Shown here in pieces: positions 27,123 to 34,278 of a stretch of 64,000 bases of DNA. Origin of the DNA: JAIOSF01 sp963677755. GTDB lineage: Bacteria > Campylobacterota > Campylobacteria > Campylobacterales > Arcobacteraceae. The notes under the pieces were generated by a model. It was not told the origin of the DNA. It did not search any database and saw nothing but the letters and a program-made list of their open reading frames with translations. The first letter of the stretch is position 1, and each line of letters begins with the position of its first letter. The position numbers were made by a program, and so were the translations under genes. The stretch spans positions 620,001 to 684,000 of the forward strand of contig OY782506.1 of assembly GCA_963677755.1 (NCBI GenBank). The letters are read 5' to 3'.

Positions 27123-27940
27123 TGGAATATTTACTAATACTGCTAGCTCCAATTTTTGGGGGATTGATTTATGGAATTGAGCGAGTTGTAAGAGCTCGAA
27201 TGCAAAACAGAGTAGGTCCACCAGTACTACAACCTTTTTACGATATGTATAAACTATTTGGAAAAGAACCTTTTATGATAAATAATTATCATATTGTATT
27301 TGCTATTATGCATCTATTGACTCTATGGGTTGCTGTTGGGTTAGTGATTTTTGGATTTAATTTTTTATATGTAATTTTTATTCATCTATTATCATCAATA
27401 TTTTTAGTTCTAGCAGGATATAGTGTCAACTCTGTATATTCACATATTGGTTCAAATAGAGAATTACTCTCTATCGTAGCTTATGAGCCAATACTTATTT
27501 TTATAGCTGTTGGTTTTTATATCTTAAATAGTAGTTTTGATATAGATATTATACGCTCTCAAGTTTCACAAGTGCCACAGCTTGTTTTATTGTTTTTAGC
27601 TTTTTTATTGATAATCCCAATTAAACTCAAAAAATCTCCTTTTGATGCAACAGAAGCACATCAAGAGATTGTTGGTGGAGTTGAAGTTGAGTTTAGTGGA
27701 GTATTTTTTGAGATACTGTATATGGCAAAATGGATAGAGTATATTTTTATTTATAGTATTTTACTGCTTTTTGCAGGAGATAGTTTTTTGTATGGTGGTT
27801 TGATATTCTTGAGTGTATTTTTTATGGTTAATTTAATAGATAATAGTACAGCACGGATTAAAATAGAACATTTAGTAAAAATAACATTGTTTATTGGTTT
27901 GAGTTTAAGTGTTCTAAATCTTGTGATGTTGGGGGTATAA
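27122..27940 (+). CDS. echB: Ech-type hydrogenase membrane subunit (NuoH/HycD family)
   Basis: A 272-residue membrane subunit with about eight helices that links the hydrophilic arm to the antiporter module. ERVVRARMQNRVGPP (residues 20-34) is the family loop, and SPFDATEAHQEIVGGVEVEF (about 176-195) is the conserved cytoplasmic stretch with acidic residues at the quinone-chamber position of complex I. The start is in a 1-bp overlap with the upstream gene. Shorter than NuoH, as in Ech and Hyc enzymes. Confidence 0.87.
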   Translation: MEYLLILLAPIFGGLIYGIERVVRARMQNRVGPPVLQPFYDMYKLFGKEPFMINNYHIVFAIMHLLTLWVAVGLVIFGFNFLYVIFIHLLSSIFLVLAGYSVNSVYSHIGSNRELLSIVAYEPILIFIAVGFYILNSSFDIDIIRSQVSQVPQLVLLFLAFLLIIPIKLKKSPFDATEAHQEIVGGVEVEFSGVFFEILYMAKWIEYIFIYSILLLFAGDSFLYGGLIFLSVFFMVNLIDNSTARIKIEHLVKITLFIGLSLSVLNLVMLGV

Positions 27941-27941
27941 A

Positions 27942-28379
27942 ATGTTTGAAAAGTATAGAAAAAAGTCCCCATGGATACTTCACTACAATGCAGGAAGTTG
28001 TAATGGTTGTGATATAGAGATACTAGCATGTTTATCTCCCAAGTATGACTTAGAAAGATTTGGAGTGATAAACACAGGAAATCCAAAACAATCAGATATT
28101 TTCCTAGTAACAGGACCTGTTACATATAGAAGTAGAGAAAGATTAATGGAGCTTTATACCCAAATGCCAAATCCCAAAGTGGTAATAGCTGTTGGGAGTT
28201 GTACTTGTACAGGTGGAGTTTTTCGTGGTATGTATAATGTTGATGATGGGATAGATAGGTATATCCCAGTTGATGTGTATATCCCAGGATGTGCAGCAAG
28301 TCCTGAGCTTATTATGGATGGAGTTGTAAAAGGGCTAGAGATATTAGAAACAAAACAAAAGGCAAGTGATGATAAATAG
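27942..28379 (+). CDS. echC: Ech-type hydrogenase small subunit (NuoB family)
   Basis: A 145-residue iron-sulfur protein carrying the proximal [4Fe-4S] cluster. Ligands: AGSCNGCDIEIL (Cys20 and Cys23), AVGSCTCTGGVF and VYIPGCAASPE. Unlike the two other hydrogenase small subunits in this window, the first pair is a normal CxxC. It follows echB by 1 bp and overlaps echD by 14 bp. The size is typical of energy-converting hydrogenases. Confidence 0.9.
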   Translation: MFEKYRKKSPWILHYNAGSCNGCDIEILACLSPKYDLERFGVINTGNPKQSDIFLVTGPVTYRSRERLMELYTQMPNPKVVIAVGSCTCTGGVFRGMYNVDDGIDRYIPVDVYIPGCAASPELIMDGVVKGLEILETKQKASDDK

Positions 28380-28719
28380 AAAACAAACTTCTTTAGAAAC
28401 AGTTGTAGAAGATATAAAAAACTTTTATCAAAAAGAAAAACACCATTTTTTGACACTTAATGGTGTGAAAATCGATGAAGAGACTACACAGATACAATGG
28501 ATATTTTCAACATACAACACAGTAGATGAAAATACAATGTTTTATGTGGATGTAAAACAATATGAGTTAATACCGAGTATTGTAGAGATATTACCTAGTG
28601 CTATTATCTCTCAAAGGGAGATTGTAGATATGTTTGGTATTGATGTTGAGGGAACTACAAAAGGTCTTTATCTTGATGAAGATAGTGAGCAAATGCCACT
28701 TGGAAGTTGTGGGGTATAA
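28366..28719 (+). CDS. echD: Ech-type hydrogenase subunit (NuoC family)
   Basis: A 117-residue hydrophilic subunit related to the 30-kDa subunit of complex I. The conserved segment IISQREIVDMFGIDVEGTTK (about 83-102), followed by LYLDEDSEQMPLG, matches the NuoC family, in which RE.xDMFGI is the core. Structural role only; no cofactor ligand is seen. It starts within echC (14-bp overlap), and the next start lies 2 bp after its stop. Confidence 0.82.
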   Translation: MMINRKQTSLETVVEDIKNFYQKEKHHFLTLNGVKIDEETTQIQWIFSTYNTVDENTMFYVDVKQYELIPSIVEILPSAIISQREIVDMFGIDVEGTTKGLYLDEDSEQMPLGSCGV

Positions 28720-28721
28720 TT

Positions 28722-29813
28722 ATGGCAAATAAAAAAATTATCAATATACCACTAGGAAGTCAACATATCTCACTACTAGAGCCTGTAAAGTTTAAATTTG
28801 CTTGTGAAAATGAAAAAATAATAGAAGTAGATAGTGATGTGGGATTTGTACATAGAGGGATAGAGAAAGCTTGTGTTACTAAGTTTAAATTTGATGCAGT
28901 TCCTTATGTGGTAGCTAGAATTTGTGGGTTGTGTGCTATTACACATTCACTTTGTTATACAACAGCTGTTGAGAATCTACTTGAAGGGGAAGTGACACAA
29001 AAAGCAAAATATCTTCGTATATTACTTGTAGAGCTTGACCGTATCCATTCCCATATGTTGTGTTTATCTCATACAGCAGAAAATGCAGGGTTTGAAGCTA
29101 TGTTTATGCAAATTATGGGTGATAGAGAGTATGTGATGGATTTACAGGAGAAAATATCAGGAAATAGGGTGCAGTTTGATTATGTAACTATTGGTGGGGT
29201 AAATCGTGATATTACAACAGATATTATTAAAGATATAAAAACAAATCTTAAACTTATTAAATCAAAAGTAGATGAATATATAGATGAGTTTACAAATAAC
29301 TGGAGTTTATCACTAAAGTACAAAAATATAGGAACTTTATCGTTAGATGAAGCGTATGATTACAATGCTATAGGACCATTAGCAAGAGCAGCTGGATTGA
29401 AAACAGATGTAAGAAGTGAGACAAACTATCTTCCTTATGATGAGGTGGGATATAAGATGCAACTAGCAACTTCAGGTGATATTCATGGAAGAAATATTGT
29501 AAGACTCAATGAGATTTTAAACTCTATAGAGATGTGTGAAAATATTTGTGATGGATTACCAGATGGGGAGATATTTACAAAACTCAAAGGGAAACCAAAT
29601 GGGGAATCTTTAGTAAGACTTGAAGCTCCAAGAGGTGAGCTGATGTATTATATAAAAGGGGAGGGGAAACCGATGTTAAATCGTGTAAGGATAAAAACTC
29701 CAACATTTGCATCGATTCCAGCTTTTATGGAAGTGTTTAAAGGGTCAAACTATGCAGATGCACCAGCGATATTAGCATCATTCGACCCCTGCATGTCTTG
29801 TACAGCAAAATAA
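28722..29813 (+). CDS. echE: Ech-type NiFe hydrogenase large subunit (NuoD family)
   Basis: A 363-residue catalytic subunit. The start is set at ATG 28722, seven bases after GGGG; an upstream ATG at 28707 adds five residues but lacks a ribosome site. It opens with IPLGSQHISLLEP and GFVHRGIEK, typical of group 4 enzymes. Nickel ligands lie in RICGLCAITH (66-75) and in DPCMSCTAK (355-363) at the extreme C-terminus. The usual terminal Arg/His is Lys and there is no cleavable extension. The last codon and stop fall within a palindromic element (29808-29912), which may have reshaped the end. Confidence 0.87.
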   Translation: MANKKIINIPLGSQHISLLEPVKFKFACENEKIIEVDSDVGFVHRGIEKACVTKFKFDAVPYVVARICGLCAITHSLCYTTAVENLLEGEVTQKAKYLRILLVELDRIHSHMLCLSHTAENAGFEAMFMQIMGDREYVMDLQEKISGNRVQFDYVTIGGVNRDITTDIIKDIKTNLKLIKSKVDEYIDEFTNNWSLSLKYKNIGTLSLDEAYDYNAIGPLARAAGLKTDVRSETNYLPYDEVGYKMQLATSGDIHGRNIVRLNEILNSIEMCENICDGLPDGEIFTKLKGKPNGESLVRLEAPRGELMYYIKGEGKPMLNRVRIKTPTFASIPAFMEVFKGSNYADAPAILASFDPCMSCTAK

Positions 29814-29912
29814 AGCAAATTTTGGCACTATTACTTCGTTAGAGTTTTTTGCTTTACATTGAGTAAAGCTTTAAAACTCTGCCTTGTACTAGCACCAAAC
29901 TTTGCTTTATTT
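29808..29912. repeat. long imperfect palindrome between echE and echF
   Basis: The outer arms AAATAAAGCAAATTTTGG and CCAAACTTTGCTTTATTT are complementary apart from one position. An inner pair, GAGTTTTTTGCTTTAC and GTAAAGCTTTAAAACTC, continues the cruciform around an ATTGA loop. The element of about 105 bp contains the echE stop. It looks like a dispersed palindromic element or MITE, or a strong RNA hairpin limiting read-through to echF. Other copies cannot be sought outside this window. Confidence 0.6.
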
Positions 29913-29936
29913 AAAAATATTTATTTTGGAGATTTT

Positions 29937-30344
29937 ATGTTTATAAGTATAAAAAAAGCGTTTAAAAATTTATTTACCAAACCACAAACAATAGATTATC
30001 CCGTAACGCCTATTGAAAAACCAGCTGGTCATAGGGGACTTATAGAATATGGGGAAGAGCATTGTATCTATTGTCTAAAATGTGAAAAAGCGTGTCCACC
30101 AGGGGCTATTCTTTTTGTACCTACAGATACCCCAACAGATAATCCAAAAAATAAAAAAGCACAAGAGTACAAATATAATCCACATCTTTGTATCTACTGT
30201 GGAGAGTGTGTAAGAGCTTGTCCAAAACCACAAGAAGCTTTATGGCAAAGTGAAAAGAAACCTATGATTGGAACAAAAGAGGATAGAGTTAATGATGGTT
30301 GGTTTGAGATAGAGGCTTTGAAAAGGGATAATAGTAATGTTTGA
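29937..30344 (+). CDS. echF: Ech-type hydrogenase ferredoxin-like subunit (NuoI family)
   Basis: A 135-residue protein with two [4Fe-4S] motifs, CIYCLKCEKACPPGA and CIYCGECVRACPKP, the electron entry for ferredoxin. The start is taken at ATG 29937 behind TTTTGGAGATTTT; a longer frame from 29859 would begin inside the palindromic element and has no ribosome site. The region before the clusters is amphipathic (MFISIKKAFKNLFTKP), as in NuoI membrane-facing helices. It ends in an 8-bp overlap with the next gene. Confidence 0.87.
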   Translation: MFISIKKAFKNLFTKPQTIDYPVTPIEKPAGHRGLIEYGEEHCIYCLKCEKACPPGAILFVPTDTPTDNPKNKKAQEYKYNPHLCIYCGECVRACPKPQEALWQSEKKPMIGTKEDRVNDGWFEIEALKRDNSNV

Positions 30345-30915
30345 TAATAATTTAATTGATAAACAAAAAAAGTTAGTGGAAATACTAAAAAATGATGATA
30401 ATTTTGAAGACAATATATCAAAATTAAATAGATTTAGTAAAACATTTTTAAATATTTGGTTTTTTATAGACCCAATAAGTGGATCTGTAGGAAAAGGAAT
30501 AGAGTTATTTAGTAAATTATTTGATGATTTGGTTAATAATTTAGAAGGAGCAAGACAAGAAGAAATTAATCAAATATTTAATGATATATTGAATCAATAT
30601 AGTGAAAAGATTAATGATTTGGAAAAAAAAATTAAAGATTTAACTCCTAAAGTTAGTATTATTTATAATCAAAAGAATTTTGAAATTCTGAAAGGACATG
30701 GAATTAGTAGTATAACAAATATTAGTAATTATGAATTTGAAATAAATTTTATAGAAAATTTAAAAAATCCAGAAGATTATTTAGCATTAACAAGTATTAC
30801 TGGGGTACAGACTAATGTTACAAGTAAAAAGATAAATATTCAACTTCCTCAAAATTTTGATTATAATTCAAATATACCAATACAAGTGGGATTGATTAAA
30901 ATTTATTTTTCTTGA
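30337..30915 (+). CDS. unknown protein with tail-fibre-like C-terminus
   Basis: A 192-residue protein coupled to echF by an 8-bp overlap (AAAGGGATAATAGTA before ATG). Residues 25-60 are hydrophobic and Gly-rich, and 65-105 form a probable coiled coil (EEINQIFNDILNQYSEKIND). From about 120 on, the pattern GHGISSITNISNYEFEINF, then NPEDYLALTSI and a closing strand IPIQVGLIKIYFS, resembles the beta-sandwich often found at the end of phage tail fibres. Codon use is more AT-rich than that of the ech genes. No link to hydrogenase function is known; it may be a late insertion. Confidence 0.55.
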   Translation: MFDNNLIDKQKKLVEILKNDDNFEDNISKLNRFSKTFLNIWFFIDPISGSVGKGIELFSKLFDDLVNNLEGARQEEINQIFNDILNQYSEKINDLEKKIKDLTPKVSIIYNQKNFEILKGHGISSITNISNYEFEINFIENLKNPEDYLALTSITGVQTNVTSKKINIQLPQNFDYNSNIPIQVGLIKIYFS

Positions 30916-31145
30916 AACATTGTAGTATGGTTTATTTTTGAAAATAAAAAATAAATGAGAAGGAGATAGAAGTAAAATTAAATTTTTTTACCTCGTTTCA
31001 TTCTCTCCTGAACTGAACTGAATATTATGCATTATTATATAAACTAAAACTACAAATTTTCACATAACATTACATAGTGCAATATTTTCAACCTTAAATT
31101 AAAAAAGATGATAAGATAAATACAAATAACTAGAAAGATATCTTA

Positions 31146-31179
31146 TTGACATTTTGATATAATAAATATATAATAAATA
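31146..31179 (+). promoter_or_regulatory. sigma-70 promoter and repeat operator of brnTA
   Basis: TTGACA (31146-31151), 17 bp, then TATAAT (31169-31174) is a consensus promoter ending 28 bp upstream of the brnT ribosome site. The -10 lies in a tandem repeat TATAATAAATA (31158-31168 and 31169-31179), which could be the operator bound by BrnA for autoregulation. Confidence 0.65.
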
Positions 31180-31206
31180 TATCTTTTCTATACTTTGGAG
31201 AGATAA

Positions 31207-31476
31207 ATGTATTTTGAATATGACGAACACAAAAGTATAAAAAATAAAGAGAAGCATGGTATTAGTTTTGAAGAAGCAAAATTATTATGGAATGATGAAG
31301 CAAGTGTAATACCTGCAAAAGATATTGATGGTGAGATAAGATATGCACTTATATCAAAACTACAAGATAAATGTTTTGTAGCAATTTTTACGATTAGAGA
31401 TGAAAAATATCGCATTATAAGTGTAAGACGATGTCGAAAGAATGAGGAGACAATTTATGAAAAAAATAACAACTGA
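31207..31476 (+). CDS. brnT: BrnT family toxin
   Basis: An 89-residue RelE-fold ribonuclease toxin of a type II toxin-antitoxin pair. It begins FEYDEHKSIKNKEKHGISFE, the BrnT signature in which a Trp or Tyr-D-x-x-K-x-x-x-N-x-x-K-H-G pattern is conserved, and ends with a YRIISVRRCRKNE strand that carries the catalytic basic residues. TTTGGAGAGATAA precedes ATG. Its gene overlaps the antitoxin by 20 bp. Toxin first is the normal order for brnTA. Confidence 0.88.
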   Translation: MYFEYDEHKSIKNKEKHGISFEEAKLLWNDEASVIPAKDIDGEIRYALISKLQDKCFVAIFTIRDEKYRIISVRRCRKNEETIYEKNNN

Positions 31477-31723
31477 AGAATTTGATGCAAAATTTGACAA
31501 TCAAGAAGATATAAGTTCCTATTTAGATGAAACAAAATCTATGAAATTAGCTGATTTTGATAAAACAATAAAAACAAAAAAAATAAATGTAGATTTTCCA
31601 GAAAATATTTTAACTTTACTAGATCAAGAAGCTAAAAAGATTGGAGTAACAAGACAATCTATCATAAAAGTTTGGATTGCTGAGCGACTAAAAGAGGAAC
31701 AAAAATTTAAGTTAGTAGGATAA
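31457..31723 (+). CDS. brnA: BrnA-type antitoxin
   Basis: An 88-residue antitoxin starting at ATG 31457, eight bases after AGGAG; an ATG 15 bp upstream would add MRRQF but lies before the ribosome site. The N-terminal part, rich in Asp/Glu/Lys, should wrap the toxin. The C-terminal part (KKINVDFPENILTLLDQEAK, then GVTRQSIIKVWIAERL) is a ribbon-helix-helix DNA-binding domain that would repress the promoter upstream. Confidence 0.85.
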   Translation: MKKITTEEFDAKFDNQEDISSYLDETKSMKLADFDKTIKTKKINVDFPENILTLLDQEAKKIGVTRQSIIKVWIAERLKEEQKFKLVG

Positions 31724-31737
31724 GAGAATTAAAACAA

Positions 31738-31785
31738 TTGATATACATCAATGTAACTATTCTAAAATTTTTCTATAATTTCTTA
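31738..31785 (+). promoter_or_regulatory. FNR/CRP-type box and -10 of the hemerythrin operon
   Basis: TTGATATACATCAA (31738-31751) is a perfect TTGAT-N4-ATCAA palindrome. A TATAAT (31774-31779) lies so that the box centre (31744.5) is 41.5 bp upstream of a start near 31786, the exact class II activator spacing. The operon is therefore probably activated by an FNR, DNR or NssR-type regulator under low oxygen or nitric oxide. Confidence 0.75.
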
Positions 31786-31806
31786 AAATAATAGAAGGAA
31801 TAACAG

Positions 31807-32232
31807 ATGACAATAAATCAATTTATGGCAGCAGACCACAGAGCTTGTGATGAGCAGTTTGCAAATCTAGAAAATATAGTAGATAGTGGAAATTTTGAGG
31901 GTGGAAAGACTATGTTTGATGAGTTTGAAAAACATATGTTACACCACTTTGATATGGAAGAGAAAGTTATGTTCCCTGAATTTAATGAGTGTGGAGGAGG
32001 GCATTGTAACCCAACTGGTGTGATGATAATGGAGCATGACCAGATGAGAGCTTTATTTATACAGATGAAAAGTGCCGTTGAAAATAATCAAAAAGAACAA
32101 TTTTTAGGATTGAGTGAAAACCTTCTATTTGTGATGCAACAGCACAATATGAAAGAGGAGCAGATGATGTATACAATGGCAGATGAAAATCTCCCAAGTG
32201 AAGAGATAATTCAAAAGATGCAAAATATCTAA
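31807..32232 (+). CDS. hemerythrin-like HHE protein
   Basis: A 141-residue four-helix protein with a probable di-iron site that binds O2 or NO. His/Glu ligands appear in MAADHRACDEQF (His10), HMLHHFDMEEKVMFPEF, IMEHDQMR and QQHNMKEEQMMY, matching the hemerythrin pattern H..H..E..H..H. AATAGAAGGAATAACAG before ATG is a good ribosome site. It is the first gene behind the FNR-type box; the DUF2249 gene starts at the very next base. Confidence 0.88.
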   Translation: MTINQFMAADHRACDEQFANLENIVDSGNFEGGKTMFDEFEKHMLHHFDMEEKVMFPEFNECGGGHCNPTGVMIMEHDQMRALFIQMKSAVENNQKEQFLGLSENLLFVMQQHNMKEEQMMYTMADENLPSEEIIQKMQNI

Positions 32233-32490
32233 ATGTATGATGAAATTGTATTAGACTGTAGAGGATTAGAGGCTCCAGAGCCTTTAAATTTTGTAGTTGG
32301 AACACTACCAAAACTAGATGGTACGAATTATATTAAGATGTTACATAGATTAGAGCCAATGATGTTATTAAATATTTTAAAAGAGAATAATTACCAATAT
32401 GAGATACAACATCTTGAGAGTGAAGTTGTAATATATATTTATAAACCAGATAGAAAGATACAGGAGTATATACAATGTTTGCAGGACTAA
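32233..32490 (+). CDS. DUF2249 protein
   Basis: An 85-residue protein with the DUF2249 pattern: an initial LDCRGLEAPEPLNFV segment (the family's conserved Pro-hexad-like start) and a LHRLEPMMLLNIL helix. DUF2249 domains often occur with hemerythrins and in nitric oxide or denitrification loci and are thought to bind small ligands or other proteins. It starts at the base after the hemerythrin stop and overlaps the next gene by 16 bp. Confidence 0.82.
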   Translation: MYDEIVLDCRGLEAPEPLNFVVGTLPKLDGTNYIKMLHRLEPMMLLNILKENNYQYEIQHLESEVVIYIYKPDRKIQEYIQCLQD

Positions 32491-33713
32491 GTCTCGATCA
32501 AGCTCCCCCATTTAAAGCACCTTTGAAGTTTTTTTTGACTGCTCCTATTTTTGCTTTGATTGCAGGGGGTATTTTACTTTTTGGAAAAGGTTTTGAAATC
32601 CATTCACCGAGTACAATAGCTACAATACATCTTATTACTATTGGATTTATGATTATGATAGTTTTTGGAGCATTACAACAGATGCTTCCTGTTGTTGCAG
32701 GTGCTGTTATACCAAAACCAATGGTTGTAGCAAATACTACTTATACTCTTCTTGTTTTGGGAATTGTCACTTTTGTTTGTGGATTTTTTTATTATGAAAA
32801 ACTCCTTTTTTTTATCTCAGCAAATCTATTATTATTGGGGTTGTTCCTCTTTACCTCTATAGCTTTAGTACAACTTCTAAAAGTAAAAAACAGATCATGG
32901 ATAGTTTTAGGGATGATAGGTTCACTGCTTTTTTTAATAGTTGCTTTTTTTTTAGGTATCCACCTTATAATTTCTCATGCACTTAATAATATCACAAATT
33001 CCCATTATGATATAGCACTTTTACATTATAATTATATATTTTTTGGATTTATCTTTTTGCTTATTAGCTCAATAACATTTCAAGTAGTTCCCATGTTTTG
33101 GGTGGCAGATGCTTTTTCAAATAGTCAACAAAAAGTTATTATTTTATCTATAAGCTCCTTATTGTTTTTGTATGGGATAAATGTTTTTTTTCAACTAGAG
33201 TATGATATTGTTTATAAATATTTTATGAGTGCTATTTTGTTATATTTTGGCTATATCACAATAGAAAAACTACGAAATAGAAAACGAAAACTCAAAGATA
33301 TATCTGTATATTTTTATATCACCTCGATACTCTTTTTAGTTTTTGGAGTGTTTATGTGGATTTGTATGGAGTTTTATGATTTACCTTTACAGTTTTTGGG
33401 GATATTTTGGGGACTTGGGTTTATTTATACATTGATGAATGGGATGTTATATAAAATAGTGCCATTTCTTACTTGGTTTCATCTAAGTAGTAAAGGGATA
33501 TTTGATATACCAACTATGAGAGATATGATAAGTATTAAGTGGAGTCAACTACAGTTTAATCTTCATCTTCTAACTATAGTGTTCTTTATTTTAGGTTTGG
33601 GATTTCATAGTGATTATTTGTTTAAATATGGAGCTATATTTTTTATAATATCAAATATATTATTATTTGTAAATCTTTACAAAGCAGCTAGAATTTTTTT
33701 AGTAAGGTTTTAG
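32475..33713 (+). CDS. haem-copper oxidase subunit I-like / NnrS-like membrane protein
   Basis: A 412-residue protein with about 12 transmembrane helices. Conserved His-bearing helices include ATIHLITIGFMIMIVFGALQ (about residue 54), HYNYIFFGFIFLLISSITFQ and FLTWFHL near the end, the layout of stand-alone subunit I-like proteins that accompany NO-responsive hemerythrins. A haem-based role in NO or O2 handling is inferred. The start overlaps the DUF2249 gene by 16 bp; its end overlaps the convergent mobA by 26 bp. Confidence 0.65.
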   Translation: MFAGLSLDQAPPFKAPLKFFLTAPIFALIAGGILLFGKGFEIHSPSTIATIHLITIGFMIMIVFGALQQMLPVVAGAVIPKPMVVANTTYTLLVLGIVTFVCGFFYYEKLLFFISANLLLLGLFLFTSIALVQLLKVKNRSWIVLGMIGSLLFLIVAFFLGIHLIISHALNNITNSHYDIALLHYNYIFFGFIFLLISSITFQVVPMFWVADAFSNSQQKVIILSISSLLFLYGINVFFQLEYDIVYKYFMSAILLYFGYITIEKLRNRKRKLKDISVYFYITSILFLVFGVFMWICMEFYDLPLQFLGIFWGLGFIYTLMNGMLYKIVPFLTWFHLSSKGIFDIPTMRDMISIKWSQLQFNLHLLTIVFFILGLGFHSDYLFKYGAIFFIISNILLFVNLYKAARIFLVRF

Positions 33714-34278
33714 CTTTTTGGTAGGTTTCTTGTGTATTGATATTTAAAAACTGTTCACTATTGTCAAAAACTATCTCTTGGTAGTTTTTGCTATTTTTTA
33801 TCATATAGTTTATTTTGTGAATATCTTTTTGAAGCATCTCTTGAACTGTTGGTAAAATATCTTTTGAAAATACACCACAAAGGTTGTGGGTGTTGTTGTT
33901 TTTATCTTTAGCTATAGTTATAGAAAAATTATCAGAGTTTTGTATCAGTTTTTTAATAGTTTGTTCTTGAACAAAAGGGGTATCTACTGTGATTATAAAA
34001 ATTTTATCATCTAATAAAGTTTGAAATATTGTATTTATTGCTACCATAGGGGAAAAAGTGGTTTTATCTTTATCTAAAATAAGAGACTTTTTTGGAAGTT
34101 TTAGGTTGGTAAACTTATCATCTTTTGATGAGATATAAACCTCTTTGAATAGAGATGAAAGTTTTTTATAAAGATACTCAACCATCGTTTTATCATCAAA
34201 TGACATCAACGATTTATCTTCACCCATTCGGCTACTTTTCCCACCACTTAAGATAACACATGGAATTGTACTATACAT
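33688..34278 (-). CDS. mobA: molybdenum cofactor guanylyltransferase
   Basis: A 196-residue cytoplasmic enzyme that converts Mo-molybdopterin to the guanine dinucleotide form for DMSO-reductase family enzymes. The nucleotide loop LSGGKSSRMGEDKSL (residues 10-24) and the metal-site region VDTPFV (about 98-103) are characteristic. Slightly short but complete. The start overlaps the end of the upstream antiporter gene by 8 bp, so it sits at the end of that unit. Confidence 0.93.
   Translation of the reverse strand: MYSTIPCVILSGGKSSRMGEDKSLMSFDDKTMVEYLYKKLSSLFKEVYISSKDDKFTNLKLPKKSLILDKDKTTFSPMVAINTIFQTLLDDKIFIITVDTPFVQEQTIKKLIQNSDNFSITIAKDKNNNTHNLCGVFSKDILPTVQEMLQKDIHKINYMIKNSKNYQEIVFDNSEQFLNINTQETYQKAKTLLKKF

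Noticed and set aside
29859..29936. Longer start for the ferredoxin-like subunit
   Set aside because: It would begin within the palindromic element and has no ribosome site; GGAG precedes ATG 29937.
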